Of a stretch of DNA of 6,842 nt, positions 1 through 5,908 are shown piece after piece. Below the pieces are notes generated by a model. That model saw only the letters and a list, made by a program, of their open reading frames with translations, was not told where the DNA came from and ran no database searches. The position numbers and the translations under genes are program-made. Source of the stretch: an uncultured Clostridia bacterium (GTDB lineage Bacteria > Bacillota > Clostridia > Christensenellales > Borkfalkiaceae); NCBI GenBank assembly GCA_944369635.1, contig CALVXL010000167.1, forward strand, positions 1 through 6,842. Reading direction: 5' to 3'. Numbering within the stretch: the stretch's first letter is position 1; each line of letters begins with the position of its first letter.

Positions 1-1
1 G

Positions 2-982
2 GCGAATATTGCAAAGTCGCTGATGGGCGTGGGAATAGGCGTAGGCATAGCGCACGCGCTCGGAAAGAACAAACTCATCGTGTTTTCCGCGGCGGTCGCG
101 GGGTTTGTAGGCGCGTTTGCTTTGGAAATTTTACAGGGAAATTTATCGGTTATTTTTGAAGTTAACGGGAGCAATGCTTCTTATATAAAATTTGGCGCGC
201 CCGGCAACCCCATCGGCAGCTACGTGGTTACGATGTTTACCGTTGAAATCGCTTCGCTCTATGTGGGTAAGACAAAACTCGATATTATTCTCGTACCGCT
301 CGGCATGATGGTGCTCGCCATGGGGGCGATCTACGTCGCATATCCTTTTATCTGGGTAATCAATCAGTTGGGCGTGCTCATCGCCATAGCAACCAACGCG
401 ACGCCTTTTGTCATGGGCATCGTAATTTCCGTGATCATGGGTATTCTTCTTACCATGCCCACTTCCAGCGCGGCGATCTGGGTGGCGGTAGCGTCTCCCG
501 TTCTTACGGGTGGCACGGCAACTGCGGAACAGGTCAACGCCATGTTGCTTGCGGGCGGTGCGGCGGCGGTCGGCTGCGCTTGCCATATGGTCGGCTTTGC
601 CGTTTCTTCTTTCAGGGAAAACGGCGTCGGCGGGCTCATTTCGCAAGGGATCGGAACGAGCATGCTGCAAATTCCCAATATCATGAAAAAGCCCGTCATC
701 ATGGTGCCGCAGATTATTTCCAGCGCGATCTGCGGACCGTTATCCACCTGCGTGTTTTGCCTTTATTGCGACGCGACGGGCGGCGGAATGGGCACGAGCG
801 GACTCGTCGGCGTGTTCTCCACAATATCTTCTTCTATGAATCAGGGGCTGAACGGCGTTTTGCTGGGGTTCGGCATCGCGCTTTTGTTCTTTATTCTGCC
901 CGCGGCCATCGGGCTCGGGGTGACGGAACTTTTCCGCAAAAAAGGCTGGATTAAGTACGGAGACATGAAACTCGACTCGTAA
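2..982 (+). CDS. PTS sugar transporter EIIC-type membrane protein (5' end outside window)
   Basis: The frame is open from the left edge of the window, so the start codon lies upstream; the Met codon at 23 is probably internal. The visible part is a very hydrophobic multi-span protein. Numbering from that Met, it has a pore-like segment MPTSSAAIW (145-153), a conserved block around HMVGFAVSSFRENGVGG (188-204), GTSMLQIPNI (211-220) and a glycine-rich GGGMGTSGLVG (253-263). It ends in RKKGWIKYGDMKL (305-317). This pattern is typical of the PTS_EIIC_2 family (PF13303), stand-alone EIIC-like permeases of Firmicutes whose substrate is generally unknown. Family membership rests on motif recall. It should sit in the cytoplasmic membrane; no EIIA or EIIB domain is visible. 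A terminator follows the stop codon at once, so this is the last gene of its transcript. Confidence 0.85.
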   Translation, partial: ANIAKSLMGVGIGVGIAHALGKNKLIVFSAAVAGFVGAFALEILQGNLSVIFEVNGSNASYIKFGAPGNPIGSYVVTMFTVEIASLYVGKTKLDIILVPLGMMVLAMGAIYVAYPFIWVINQLGVLIAIATNATPFVMGIVISVIMGILLTMPTSSAAIWVAVASPVLTGGTATAEQVNAMLLAGGAAAVGCACHMVGFAVSSFRENGVGGLISQGIGTSMLQIPNIMKKPVIMVPQIISSAICGPLSTCVFCLYCDATGGGMGTSGLVGVFSTISSSMNQGLNGVLLGFGIALLFFILPAAIGLGVTELFRKKGWIKYGDMKLDS

Positions 983-996
983 AACTCAATCAAACG

Positions 997-1022
997 AAAA
1001 AAACGCCTGCGGGCGTTTTTTT
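997..1022 (+). terminator. Rho-independent terminator after the EIIC gene
   Basis: A perfect 11-bp inverted repeat, AAAAAAACGCC / GGCGTTTTTTT, closes a 4-nt loop (TGCG) and ends in a run of seven T. It starts 14 nt after the EIIC stop codon. It should stop transcription from the left and so isolate the yabP cluster, which then needs its own promoter. The A tract on the left arm means it may also work weakly on the other strand. Confidence 0.9.
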
Positions 1023-1076
1023 GATAGTGCGGGTATTTTTTTCGCAGCGCGTATTCCTGAAATGTTTTTCGTTACG

Positions 1077-1105
1077 GCATTTTCAAAAATGTTCGGGCAT
1101 ATAGT
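1077..1105 (+). promoter_or_regulatory. Candidate sigma-E (mother-cell sporulation) promoter for yabP
   Basis: GCATTTT (1077-1083) matches 6 of 7 positions of the sigma-E -35 consensus KMATATT. After a 14-nt spacer, CATATAGT (1098-1105) matches the -10 consensus CATACANT at all defined positions but one. The predicted start of transcription is near 1112, giving a leader of about 16 nt that still contains the whole GGAGGT ribosome binding site (1115-1120). In B. subtilis yabP and yabQ belong to the sigma-E regulon, which fits. No good sigma-A -35/-10 pair was seen in this gap, although TATAGT (1100-1105) alone resembles a -10. The match was made by eye. Confidence 0.55.
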
Positions 1106-1127
1106 TTTATATATGGAGGTACGGAAT

Positions 1128-1388
1128 ATGCAGGAAACGGCAAACGAACAGAAACTCACGCTGGAAAACCGCAAGAGGCTTACGATGAGCGGCGTGGACT
1201 CGGTGGATTCTTTTTCCGATAAGGAATTGAAACTGACCGTCGGCGGCGATAAGGTGCTGATCGGCGGGGAGGGGATCAAGATCACCGCCTATAACAAAGG
1301 CAACGGCGTGTTGACGGCGGACGGAAAATTCGATTCCGTAAAATACGACGCGAAAAAAGCGCCTTTTATCAAACGGTTCTTCAAATAA
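1128..1388 (+). CDS. yabP: Sporulation protein YabP
   Basis: This 86-residue protein belongs to the YabP/YqfC family (PF07873), small sporulation proteins expressed in the mother cell; the B. subtilis protein is about 100 residues. The N-terminal part LENRKRLTMSGVDSVDSFSD (12-31) is the hallmark: B. subtilis YabP has GRKSIHITGVKNVESFD at this place. A strand-rich region follows with VLIGGEGIKI (43-52) and VLTADGKFDSVKY (61-73), and the protein ends in a basic FIKRFFK. It has no signal peptide or membrane segment. The start at 1128 is chosen because a strong GGAGGT (1115-1120) lies 7 nt upstream. An in-frame ATG at 1062 would add 22 residues but lies upstream of the predicted promoter and has no ribosome binding site. 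It is the first gene of the cluster, with yabQ starting one base after its stop. Family identity is clear from sequence; the molecular role of YabP is poorly known. Confidence 0.9.
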   Translation: MQETANEQKLTLENRKRLTMSGVDSVDSFSDKELKLTVGGDKVLIGGEGIKITAYNKGNGVLTADGKFDSVKYDAKKAPFIKRFFK

Positions 1389-1389
1389 A

Positions 1390-1953
1390 ATGTTCGTAAG
1401 TTCGGGGCAGTTTTACGTTTTCACGGGGGCTTTGGCGTTCGGCATTGCGGGCGGCGTGCTGCACGTTTTTCTCGCGTCTTTCGCCGCTTTTTGGAAAAAC
1501 AGGTATTTTCTCGCCGCCCTCGATATCTTGACATTTTCGTTGCTCGCGGTTTTGTATGTTGTTTTTGCTCATTTTTACGATTTTCCCTCGCTTCGGGCGT
1601 ATATGATCGCCGCTGTTTTTCTCGGAATGCTGCTCGGAGAGAAAAGTTTTGCGATAATACTTGCAAAACCTGCGGAAAAAGTGTACAATAAACTGAAGGG
1701 AATAAAGGAAAAATATTTTAATGAACGAAAACAAATTCAAAAGAATAGTCGCGGCGGCGACGGCGACGGGAGTGATCTTGCTCGTCGTGCTCATCAGCGT
1801 GATGATCTTCCAGCTGATCTCCATCAGCATGGAAAGCGCGAAGAAAAAAGAGCTGGACGCCGCTATCGCAAAATACGAACAATTAATCGAAGAAGGCGGC
1901 GATCTCATCGAGATACGGCAGACGCGCTGGTGGATCGAACAACGCGCGCGTGA
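1390..1953 (+). CDS. yabQ: Spore cortex protein YabQ, reading frame runs on through divIC
   Basis: The first ~110 residues match the YabQ family (PF09578), a forespore-membrane protein needed for cortex formation in B. subtilis. The start SGQFYVFTGALAFGIAGGVL (5-24) is typical, and three hydrophobic spans are visible at about 6-30, 39-60 and 68-92, followed by a basic tail KVYNKLKGIKEKYF (97-110). From codon 111 onward the frame continues for 77 residues inside the divIC gene, and the product becomes arginine-rich and unlike any YabQ (for example RREEKR- and RRRRR-type stretches). One extra base in the A5 or T4 run at 1709-1719 would instead end YabQ at a TAA overlapping the divIC ATG as TAATG. 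So the tail is probably not native: either a single-base deletion or error, or a real long overlap. There is no clear ribosome binding site; coupling to yabP, whose stop is one base upstream, is likely. Confidence 0.8.
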   Translation: MFVSSGQFYVFTGALAFGIAGGVLHVFLASFAAFWKNRYFLAALDILTFSLLAVLYVVFAHFYDFPSLRAYMIAAVFLGMLLGEKSFAIILAKPAEKVYNKLKGIKEKYFNERKQIQKNSRGGDGDGSDLARRAHQRDDLPADLHQHGKREEKRAGRRYRKIRTINRRRRRSHRDTADALVDRTTRA

Positions 1954-1993
1954 GCTCGGTTATCGTTACGTCGACGACGTAGATCTGGGGTGA
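1721..1993 (+). CDS. divIC: Septum formation initiator, DivIC/FtsB-like
   Basis: This 90-residue bitopic membrane protein has the DivIC/FtsB layout (PF04977): a short basic cytoplasmic N-terminus (1-8), one membrane span at about 9-36, an extracytoplasmic coiled coil at about 38-60 (KKKELDAAIAKYEQLIEE), and a short C-terminal motif EQRARELGYRYVDD (73-86). That motif corresponds to the conserved ARxxLGYxxPGE-type end of the family. DivIC works with FtsL and DivIB to activate septal peptidoglycan synthesis. AAAGGA (1704-1709) lies 11 nt before the ATG. The gene order yabP-yabQ-divIC is the same as in B. subtilis, which supports DivIC over a generic FtsB-like protein. It overlaps the extended yabQ frame by 233 nt. 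Its stop codon is followed after 2 nt by the phosphatase ATG. The operon promoter seen is sporulation-type, so vegetative expression needs another source. Confidence 0.85.
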   Translation: MNENKFKRIVAAATATGVILLVVLISVMIFQLISISMESAKKKELDAAIAKYEQLIEEGGDLIEIRQTRWWIEQRARELGYRYVDDVDLG

Positions 1994-1995
1994 TC

Positions 1996-2859
1996 ATGCT
2001 GTACGGCGTTATAGACATCGGCTCCAATTCCGTCCGCTCCATGCTGTGGCGGGAGGGCGTCACGCTGAAAAAAGAAGTTATCATCACCCGACTCGGCGAA
2101 AATCTCAATGCAAGCGGTATTTTGTGCGACGCTGCAAAGATCCGCACGGTTGCGGCGATCGCCGCGCTGAGGGACAAGCTTTTGTCGGATGGTGCGGAAT
2201 ATATCTGCGCTTTCGGTACGGCGGCGATGCGCCGCGCCGCAAACGGTGCGGCATTCGGCATAGAAATCAAAGAAAAGCTGTCGGTTCCCGTGGAAATCGT
2301 ATCGGGAGAGGAAGAGGCCGCGCTGGGGCTTATCGGCGCGCTGAACGGCAAAGACGGCGGTATTATCGATATCGGCGGCGCGAGCAGCGAGATCAGCGTT
2401 TCGCGCGGCGGAAAGAGAATATACGGCTATTCGCTCGACATGGGGGTGGTTCGGCTTGCCGACATCTGCGGTCAGGATGCGGACAAGCTGAAAACGACAT
2501 GCGCGGAAGCGGTGAAGGAATATCCCGACGTTCCGTATGCGGAATTTTACGGGATCGGCGGCACGGCGACCAGCCTTGCGGCCATCGATCTCGCGCTCGA
2601 TCCGTACGATCCGGAAAAGATCAACGGATATAAAATGGATGTCGTAAGGTTGAAAGCGCTGAGCGAAAAACTGCTTTCGATGTCCGTCGAAGAACGCAAG
2701 AGGCTAAAAGGTCTGCAAAGCGGCAGGGCGGAAGTTATCGCCGGGGGCAGCGTATTGCTTCTGGCAATAATGGATAAACTCGGTTTGGAGGAAATCACGG
2801 TCAGCGAAAGCGATAATCTCGAAGGTTACGCGCTGAGCCGTTTCAAGGAAAAAGCATGA
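1996..2859 (+). CDS. Ppx/GppA family phosphatase (single ASKHA domain)
   Basis: This 287-residue protein belongs to the Ppx/GppA family (PF02541), which hydrolyses inorganic polyphosphate or pppGpp. From the ATG at 1996 the ASKHA signatures occur in order: GVIDIGSNSVR (4-14, phosphate-1), VSGEEEA (102-108, carrying the candidate catalytic Glu), IIDIGGASSE (123-132, phosphate-2), MGVVRL (149-154), GIGGTATS (186-193, adenosine-type loop) and GRAEVIAGG (243-251). It ends with VSESDNLEGYAL, where relatives often have VSxxGLREG. It is the short form with only the catalytic domain, lacking the HD-like C-terminal domain of E. coli Ppx and GppA. A GTG at 1990, overlapping the divIC stop, would add two residues; the ATG is chosen because relatives start at this place. 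The stop overlaps the next gene as ATGA. Sequence alone does not decide between polyphosphate and pppGpp as substrate. Confidence 0.9.
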   Translation: MLYGVIDIGSNSVRSMLWREGVTLKKEVIITRLGENLNASGILCDAAKIRTVAAIAALRDKLLSDGAEYICAFGTAAMRRAANGAAFGIEIKEKLSVPVEIVSGEEEAALGLIGALNGKDGGIIDIGGASSEISVSRGGKRIYGYSLDMGVVRLADICGQDADKLKTTCAEAVKEYPDVPYAEFYGIGGTATSLAAIDLALDPYDPEKINGYKMDVVRLKALSEKLLSMSVEERKRLKGLQSGRAEVIAGGSVLLLAIMDKLGLEEITVSESDNLEGYALSRFKEKA

Positions 2860-4028
2860 ACAGAAGAACGAACATTATCAATAACATTATACTTCTTGCG
2901 GCAACGCTTGCCGGTATTCTGGCGGTAACGCTTGTGGGAAACGACGCATACGGCGGGGATATCTGGAGCTATATTTTATATTGCCTGATCGGCGCGGTGG
3001 TGTGGGCTCTCGTCAACACCCTTGTGCACGAATGGGGGCATATCCGAGCGGGAAAGAAGAACAAATTCCGCTTCATATCCATGCGTGTGGCGTTTTTGCT
3101 GTTCAGAAAGGAAAAAGGAAAAATACGCCTGGATTTTACGGGATTTTCCGACGAATTGGGTTCGACGGAAATGGTGCCGGAGAATACCGAAAATCTCGGC
3201 GAAAGATTTGTTAAAATGACGCGCGGCGGACTGATCGGCAATATCGTTTTGCTGATAGTTTCCCTGGTGCCGTTGTTTTTGACGAGTTTTCTTCCGTTCT
3301 GGCTGTATGCGATCTGGGCGATCATGCTTCCCGTATCGGTGTATTTTGTATTAGGCAACGGTTTGCCGATGAGTTCTGACGGAATCAAGAACGATGCGGC
3401 TGTGGCACTGGGCGTCAAGCGCGGTGACGATTCCGAAAAAGTCATGCTTTCGCTTTTGTGCGTTCATGCGTTGCTTACGGAAGGAAAACGCCCTCGGGAT
3501 ATCGAAGAAAGGTATTATATAGATGTGCCGCAGCTTCCCGAAGACGATTTGAATTATCTTTTGCTTCTCGACGCGCGTTATGTGTATTACCTCGATAAAG
3601 AAGATTACGAAAAGGCGAAGGACGTTTCCGCACGGCTGGAATGTATGCTCAACAACATGCCGAAATCTTACCGTCCTTATGTGCGCGCAAATCTTTTATA
3701 CAACGCCTGTACCTTTGCGTTTGACGAAGCGGAAGCGGATAATCTTGTCGAGGACAACGAACGATATCTCAACAATGTCAACGACGTTACGGTTTTGCGT
3801 ATCAAATCTTCTTATGTGCTGTATGTGCTGAAAGATTACGCGCAGGCACGTAAATTTCTGACTCACGCGGAGGAAAAGCTCGATACCGTTCCCGTGGAAG
3901 GGTTAAGGATTTTTGAAGAATCGCTCATCAAAAGGATGCTTGCCGATCTTCCCGCAGAAGAGGAAAAAGACGGGGAAGAGGAAACCGTCGGCTTAAAGGC
4001 AACAAACGACGCTGAAAAAAACGAATAA
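2856..4028 (+). CDS. Putative M50 (site-2 protease-like) membrane metalloprotease with C-terminal TPR-like region
   Basis: I do not recognise this 390-residue protein as a named family, but it carries the three M50 hallmarks. HEWGH (58-62, HExxH zinc site) sits at the end of a membrane span (about 36-57). RGGLIGN (123-129) opens the third span and corresponds to the GPxxN motif. N168-GLPMSS-D175-G matches the NxxPxxxxDG motif that supplies the third zinc ligand. Spans are predicted near 9-27, 36-57, 124-145 and 148-167. There is no PDZ domain (as in RasP/RseP) and no CBS domain (as in SpoIVFB). Residues about 190-365 are soluble and alpha-helical, with three TPR-like repeats, for example YYLDKEDYEKA (244-254) and YVLKDYAQARKFL (323-335). 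The C-terminus (366-390) is acidic and probably disordered. AAGGAA (2845-2850) and the ATGA overlap suggest coupled translation with the phosphatase. The proteolytic role and its substrate are inferred only. Confidence 0.75.
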   Translation: MNRRTNIINNIILLAATLAGILAVTLVGNDAYGGDIWSYILYCLIGAVVWALVNTLVHEWGHIRAGKKNKFRFISMRVAFLLFRKEKGKIRLDFTGFSDELGSTEMVPENTENLGERFVKMTRGGLIGNIVLLIVSLVPLFLTSFLPFWLYAIWAIMLPVSVYFVLGNGLPMSSDGIKNDAAVALGVKRGDDSEKVMLSLLCVHALLTEGKRPRDIEERYYIDVPQLPEDDLNYLLLLDARYVYYLDKEDYEKAKDVSARLECMLNNMPKSYRPYVRANLLYNACTFAFDEAEADNLVEDNERYLNNVNDVTVLRIKSSYVLYVLKDYAQARKFLTHAEEKLDTVPVEGLRIFEESLIKRMLADLPAEEEKDGEEETVGLKATNDAEKNE

Positions 4029-4040
4029 AGAAAATAAAAA

Positions 4041-4082
4041 GCAAACAAAAAGACGCCGGATATCCGACGTCTTTTTGTTTGC
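4041..4082. terminator. Bidirectional rho-independent terminator
   Basis: Two 19-nt arms, GCAAACAAAAAGACGCCGG (4041-4059) and CCGACGTCTTTTTGTTTGC (4064-4082), pair at 18 of 19 positions around an ATAT loop. T runs occur in and after the stem on both strands. It lies between the convergent M50 gene (stop at 4028) and M28 gene (stop at 4092) and should terminate both. Confidence 0.9.
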
Positions 4083-4091
4083 CTCTTTATT

Positions 4092-5363
4092 TCAGTAAGG
4101 CCATTCGGTCTGCGTTACCAGCGCGTTCAGCAGTGCGGAGAACTGCGTCAGGTGTGCCAGCGGACGACCGGGGAAGTATTTTTCGATGTATTCGAGATAA
4201 TCGTTTTGCGTGTTCATCAGCATGCCGATGAGGTAGGTTTCGCCGTATCCCGTGTAATCGGGTATTTCCCAGTTGGTCGCTTCAAAGTAGAGATAGGGAA
4301 TGCCTTTTTCCTTAAAGCCTACGTGGTCGCTCCAATCGCCCGTGGAAGGCGCGGCATAGGAGGGGTTTTCGGCGCCGTCTTCCTGATCGTACGGGGAAAG
4401 ATTATCCCACGTCCAAGGATTGGATTTGAAGGAAAGTCCCAGTTCTTGCGCCACGGCCATTGCATTGTCGTAAGCTTCGGTCTTTTCTACGGTTTTGGTT
4501 TCGTTGTTCTGTACGCCGCCGTAAAGATAGCAATAGTCGCCGCATACCACGGAGTCGATGTTGATCATGTAAAGGGTGTTGGCAACTTCCGCATCGGTCA
4601 TGGAGTCTGCGTAAGCGGAGGAGCCGTACAGTCCGATTTCTTCAGCGCTGAAAAATACGAATACGATGGTGAACGTCGTGTCCACGGGGAAGAGCTTTTC
4701 CGCCGTCGTCAGCGCCAGAGCGATGCCCGAACCGTTGTCGCCCGTGCCGTCTCCGTCATAGTGTGCGCCCACGATGATCTGCTTGTCGGACGAGCCTTGT
4801 TTCGTTACCACGATGTTTTCGCTCGTGATCTCGGCTTTTACGTAAGTGCCCGCTTCGTCTTCCACGTAACTCCAGCCGCTGCGGGAATATTTTTTGCCGT
4901 CAGTCGTATACGATTTTGCGGCGGAAAGCTGCTCGTCGATGGTGGCGGACGCGGTGTTTACATATTTTGTAAAGGTGAAGGGTTCGTAAACGATATCGTC
5001 TTCGGAGTAACCGGCGGAGAGAAGTGTCCAGCTGATGTAATTTTGCGCCAGTTTGAAATTTTCGCCGTTCATGCAGTCGCGCTCGCTGATTACGCTGTCT
5101 ATGTATTGCAGTTTTTCATAGCATTCGGCGCCGTAATCTGCCGCAAGAGCGTTTTCTGCCGGCGTTTCGGGGTTCTTGTCGAGTCCGTCGATTTTTTCGC
5201 CCAGCGACTCTTCGAGCGCGGCGAGCTGGTCTTCCAGCGCGGCGATCTCCGATTTAAGATCGTCTATGGAACCGCTCTGGTCGTTGCCGTTGCAGCCAGC
5301 CGCTCCGAAAGCGATGCAAACGGCGAGTGTTAAGGGAATCAGAAGTTTCGCGAGTTTTTTCAT
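4092..5363 (-). CDS. Secreted M28 family zinc aminopeptidase, lipoprotein
   Basis: This 423-residue protein starts with a lipoprotein signal (MKKLAKLLIPLTLAV..., lipobox AAGC with Cys24), so it should be anchored on the outer face of the membrane. A coiled coil follows at about 33-60 (heptads around LKSEIAALEDQLAALEESL). The C-terminal part is an M28 peptidase domain (PF04389) with every metal site in place: H201 in GAHYDG, D209 in DNGSG, E241-E242 in SAEEIGLYGS, D270 in INID and H347 in SDHVGF. Such enzymes cut N-terminal residues from peptides with a two-zinc centre, so a role in peptide scavenging is likely. C81, C97, C274 and C278 could form disulfides. The ATG at 5363 is chosen because AAGGAG (5373-5378) lies 9 nt upstream and the signal peptide then starts with MKK; a start 14 codons earlier would spoil the signal. 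It is transcribed alone between its own promoter and terminator. Confidence 0.92.
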   Translation of the reverse strand: MKKLAKLLIPLTLAVCIAFGAAGCNGNDQSGSIDDLKSEIAALEDQLAALEESLGEKIDGLDKNPETPAENALAADYGAECYEKLQYIDSVISERDCMNGENFKLAQNYISWTLLSAGYSEDDIVYEPFTFTKYVNTASATIDEQLSAAKSYTTDGKKYSRSGWSYVEDEAGTYVKAEITSENIVVTKQGSSDKQIIVGAHYDGDGTGDNGSGIALALTTAEKLFPVDTTFTIVFVFFSAEEIGLYGSSAYADSMTDAEVANTLYMINIDSVVCGDYCYLYGGVQNNETKTVEKTEAYDNAMAVAQELGLSFKSNPWTWDNLSPYDQEDGAENPSYAAPSTGDWSDHVGFKEKGIPYLYFEATNWEIPDYTGYGETYLIGMLMNTQNDYLEYIEKYFPGRPLAHLTQFSALLNALVTQTEWPY

Positions 5364-5392
5364 TTTATGTATCTCCTTTTTTTTATACTGAC

Positions 5393-5421
5393 ATTCTACT
5401 CTCATTCTATTGCAATGTCAA
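5393..5421 (-). promoter_or_regulatory. Sigma-A promoter of the M28 lipoprotein gene
   Basis: On the minus strand TTGACA (5421-5416) is followed by a 17-nt spacer and TAGAAT (5398-5393): a perfect -35 and a 5/6 -10. The expected start is near 5386, giving a leader of about 22 nt that contains the AAGGAG site. Upstream of the -35, A/T runs at 5436-5440, 5444-5450 and 5453-5459 repeat roughly every 9 nt and could act as an UP element and curve the DNA. A palindrome GCATT-TT-AATGC (5422-5433) abuts the -35 and ATTGCAAT (5409-5416) lies in the spacer; either could be an operator, but this is speculative. Confidence 0.8.
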
Positions 5422-5711
5422 GCATTTTAATGCATAAAAATACAAAAAAATTAAAAAAATTCATAAATAATGCATATAGTAAAACAAAAAATAATCATTA
5501 TATATAATAAAAACTGACAATTTAATAAAAATCGGTTTGAATATTTATGCAATGTACACATCGGGAGTAATATTTTCCCGCAATTGGGTAATTGTCTTTA
5601 TAAAACGGAAGGAAAAGGCGGCGGCCGATACGATTATTTGGGCGATAAGCGCTTCGCTTAAAGAGGAGGATATCGCCGCGCCGCATGTTTTTAAAGGGAA
5701 AATCGGACGTA
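5422..5711. other. Gene-free stretch, AT-rich then hairpin-rich
   Basis: No convincing gene was found here. Positions 5422-5535 are strongly AT-rich and contain A tracts upstream of the M28 promoter. Positions 5560-5711 are richer in GC and hold several small inverted repeats: CGGGA/TCCCG (5562-5566, 5576-5580), CAATT/AATTG (5581-5585, 5590-5594), and TAAGCG-CTT-CGCTTA (5646-5660) inside GGCGA/TCGCC (5641-5645, 5673-5677). Open frames cross it on both strands, but they lack a ribosome binding site at the start and show no recognisable motif. A TATAAT at 5503-5508 (+) has no -35 partner. Confidence 0.5.
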
Positions 5712-5743
5712 AAAAAAGACGGGGGAAGATCTCCGTCTTTTTT
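5712..5743. terminator. Terminator of the small CxxC protein gene, bidirectional shape
   Basis: An 11-bp perfect inverted repeat, AAAAAAGACGG (5712-5722) and CCGTCTTTTTT (5733-5743), encloses a 10-nt loop that contains AGATCT. On the minus strand it ends in a T run directly after the small CxxC gene, whose TAA stop (5744-5742) overlaps the stem. On the plus strand it also ends in six T, so it could end a plus-strand transcript of the hairpin-rich stretch. Confidence 0.8.
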
Positions 5744-5885
5744 AAGCTTTATATTCCAAAGTGGAATAGCAATAAGGGCAAATTCTGTCCGTTGCCTGCG
5801 CGCAGTTCGCGCAGATGTCCGCACCGCAGTTGGGACAGACCATCGTATCTTCGCTGTCCGAACCGCAATTTTTACATCTCATCAT
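5742..5885 (-). CDS. Small double zinc-ribbon protein (four CxxC)
   Basis: This 47-residue protein has four evenly placed CxxC pairs: C4-KN-C7, C17-PN-C20, C25-AN-C28 and C36-PY-C39. It looks like a zinc-ribbon protein with two zinc sites, perhaps interleaved; the CPNCGADIC segment is typical of zinc-ribbon domains. A perfect AGGAGG (5897-5892) lies 6 nt before the first ATG (5885) and 9 nt before a second ATG (5882), so either Met may be used. A longer reading frame upstream (to 5969) would lack a ribosome binding site. It is monocistronic, divergent from gyrB and ended by its own terminator. Function is unknown: small proteins of this kind can bind nucleic acid or protein partners, and the sequence does not say which. 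Confidence 0.75.
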   Translation of the reverse strand: MMRCKNCGSDSEDTMVCPNCGADICANCAQATDRICPYCYSTLEYKA

Positions 5886-5908
5886 GTTTTTCCTCCTTTT
5901 TGCAGTAT

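Noticed and set aside
740..748. TTATCCACC, one base from a DnaA box.
   Set aside because: It is single, imperfect and inside a coding region; another near match at 5926-5934 (TTATACAAA) is also isolated. There is no box cluster, so no origin is called despite gyrB and AT-rich DNA nearby.
1062..1127. An upstream in-frame ATG for yabP adding 22 residues.
   Set aside because: It has no ribosome binding site, lies upstream of the predicted promoter, and the extension does not resemble YabP.
1528..1560. TTGACA inside yabQ as a possible internal sigma-A promoter for divIC.
   Set aside because: No -10 better than 3/6 lies at 16-18 nt; TATGTT needs a 21-nt spacer. It is kept only as part of the open question on divIC expression.
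2046..2633. A 195-codon plus-strand frame inside the Ppx/GppA gene.
   Set aside because: It is arginine-rich out-of-frame translation; the overlapping frame has all ASKHA motifs in order.
4152..5333. A 393-codon plus-strand frame opposite the M28 peptidase gene.
   Set aside because: It is the antisense shadow of a gene with intact catalytic motifs, signal peptide, ribosome binding site and promoter. The shadow has no ribosome binding site and no recognisable domain.
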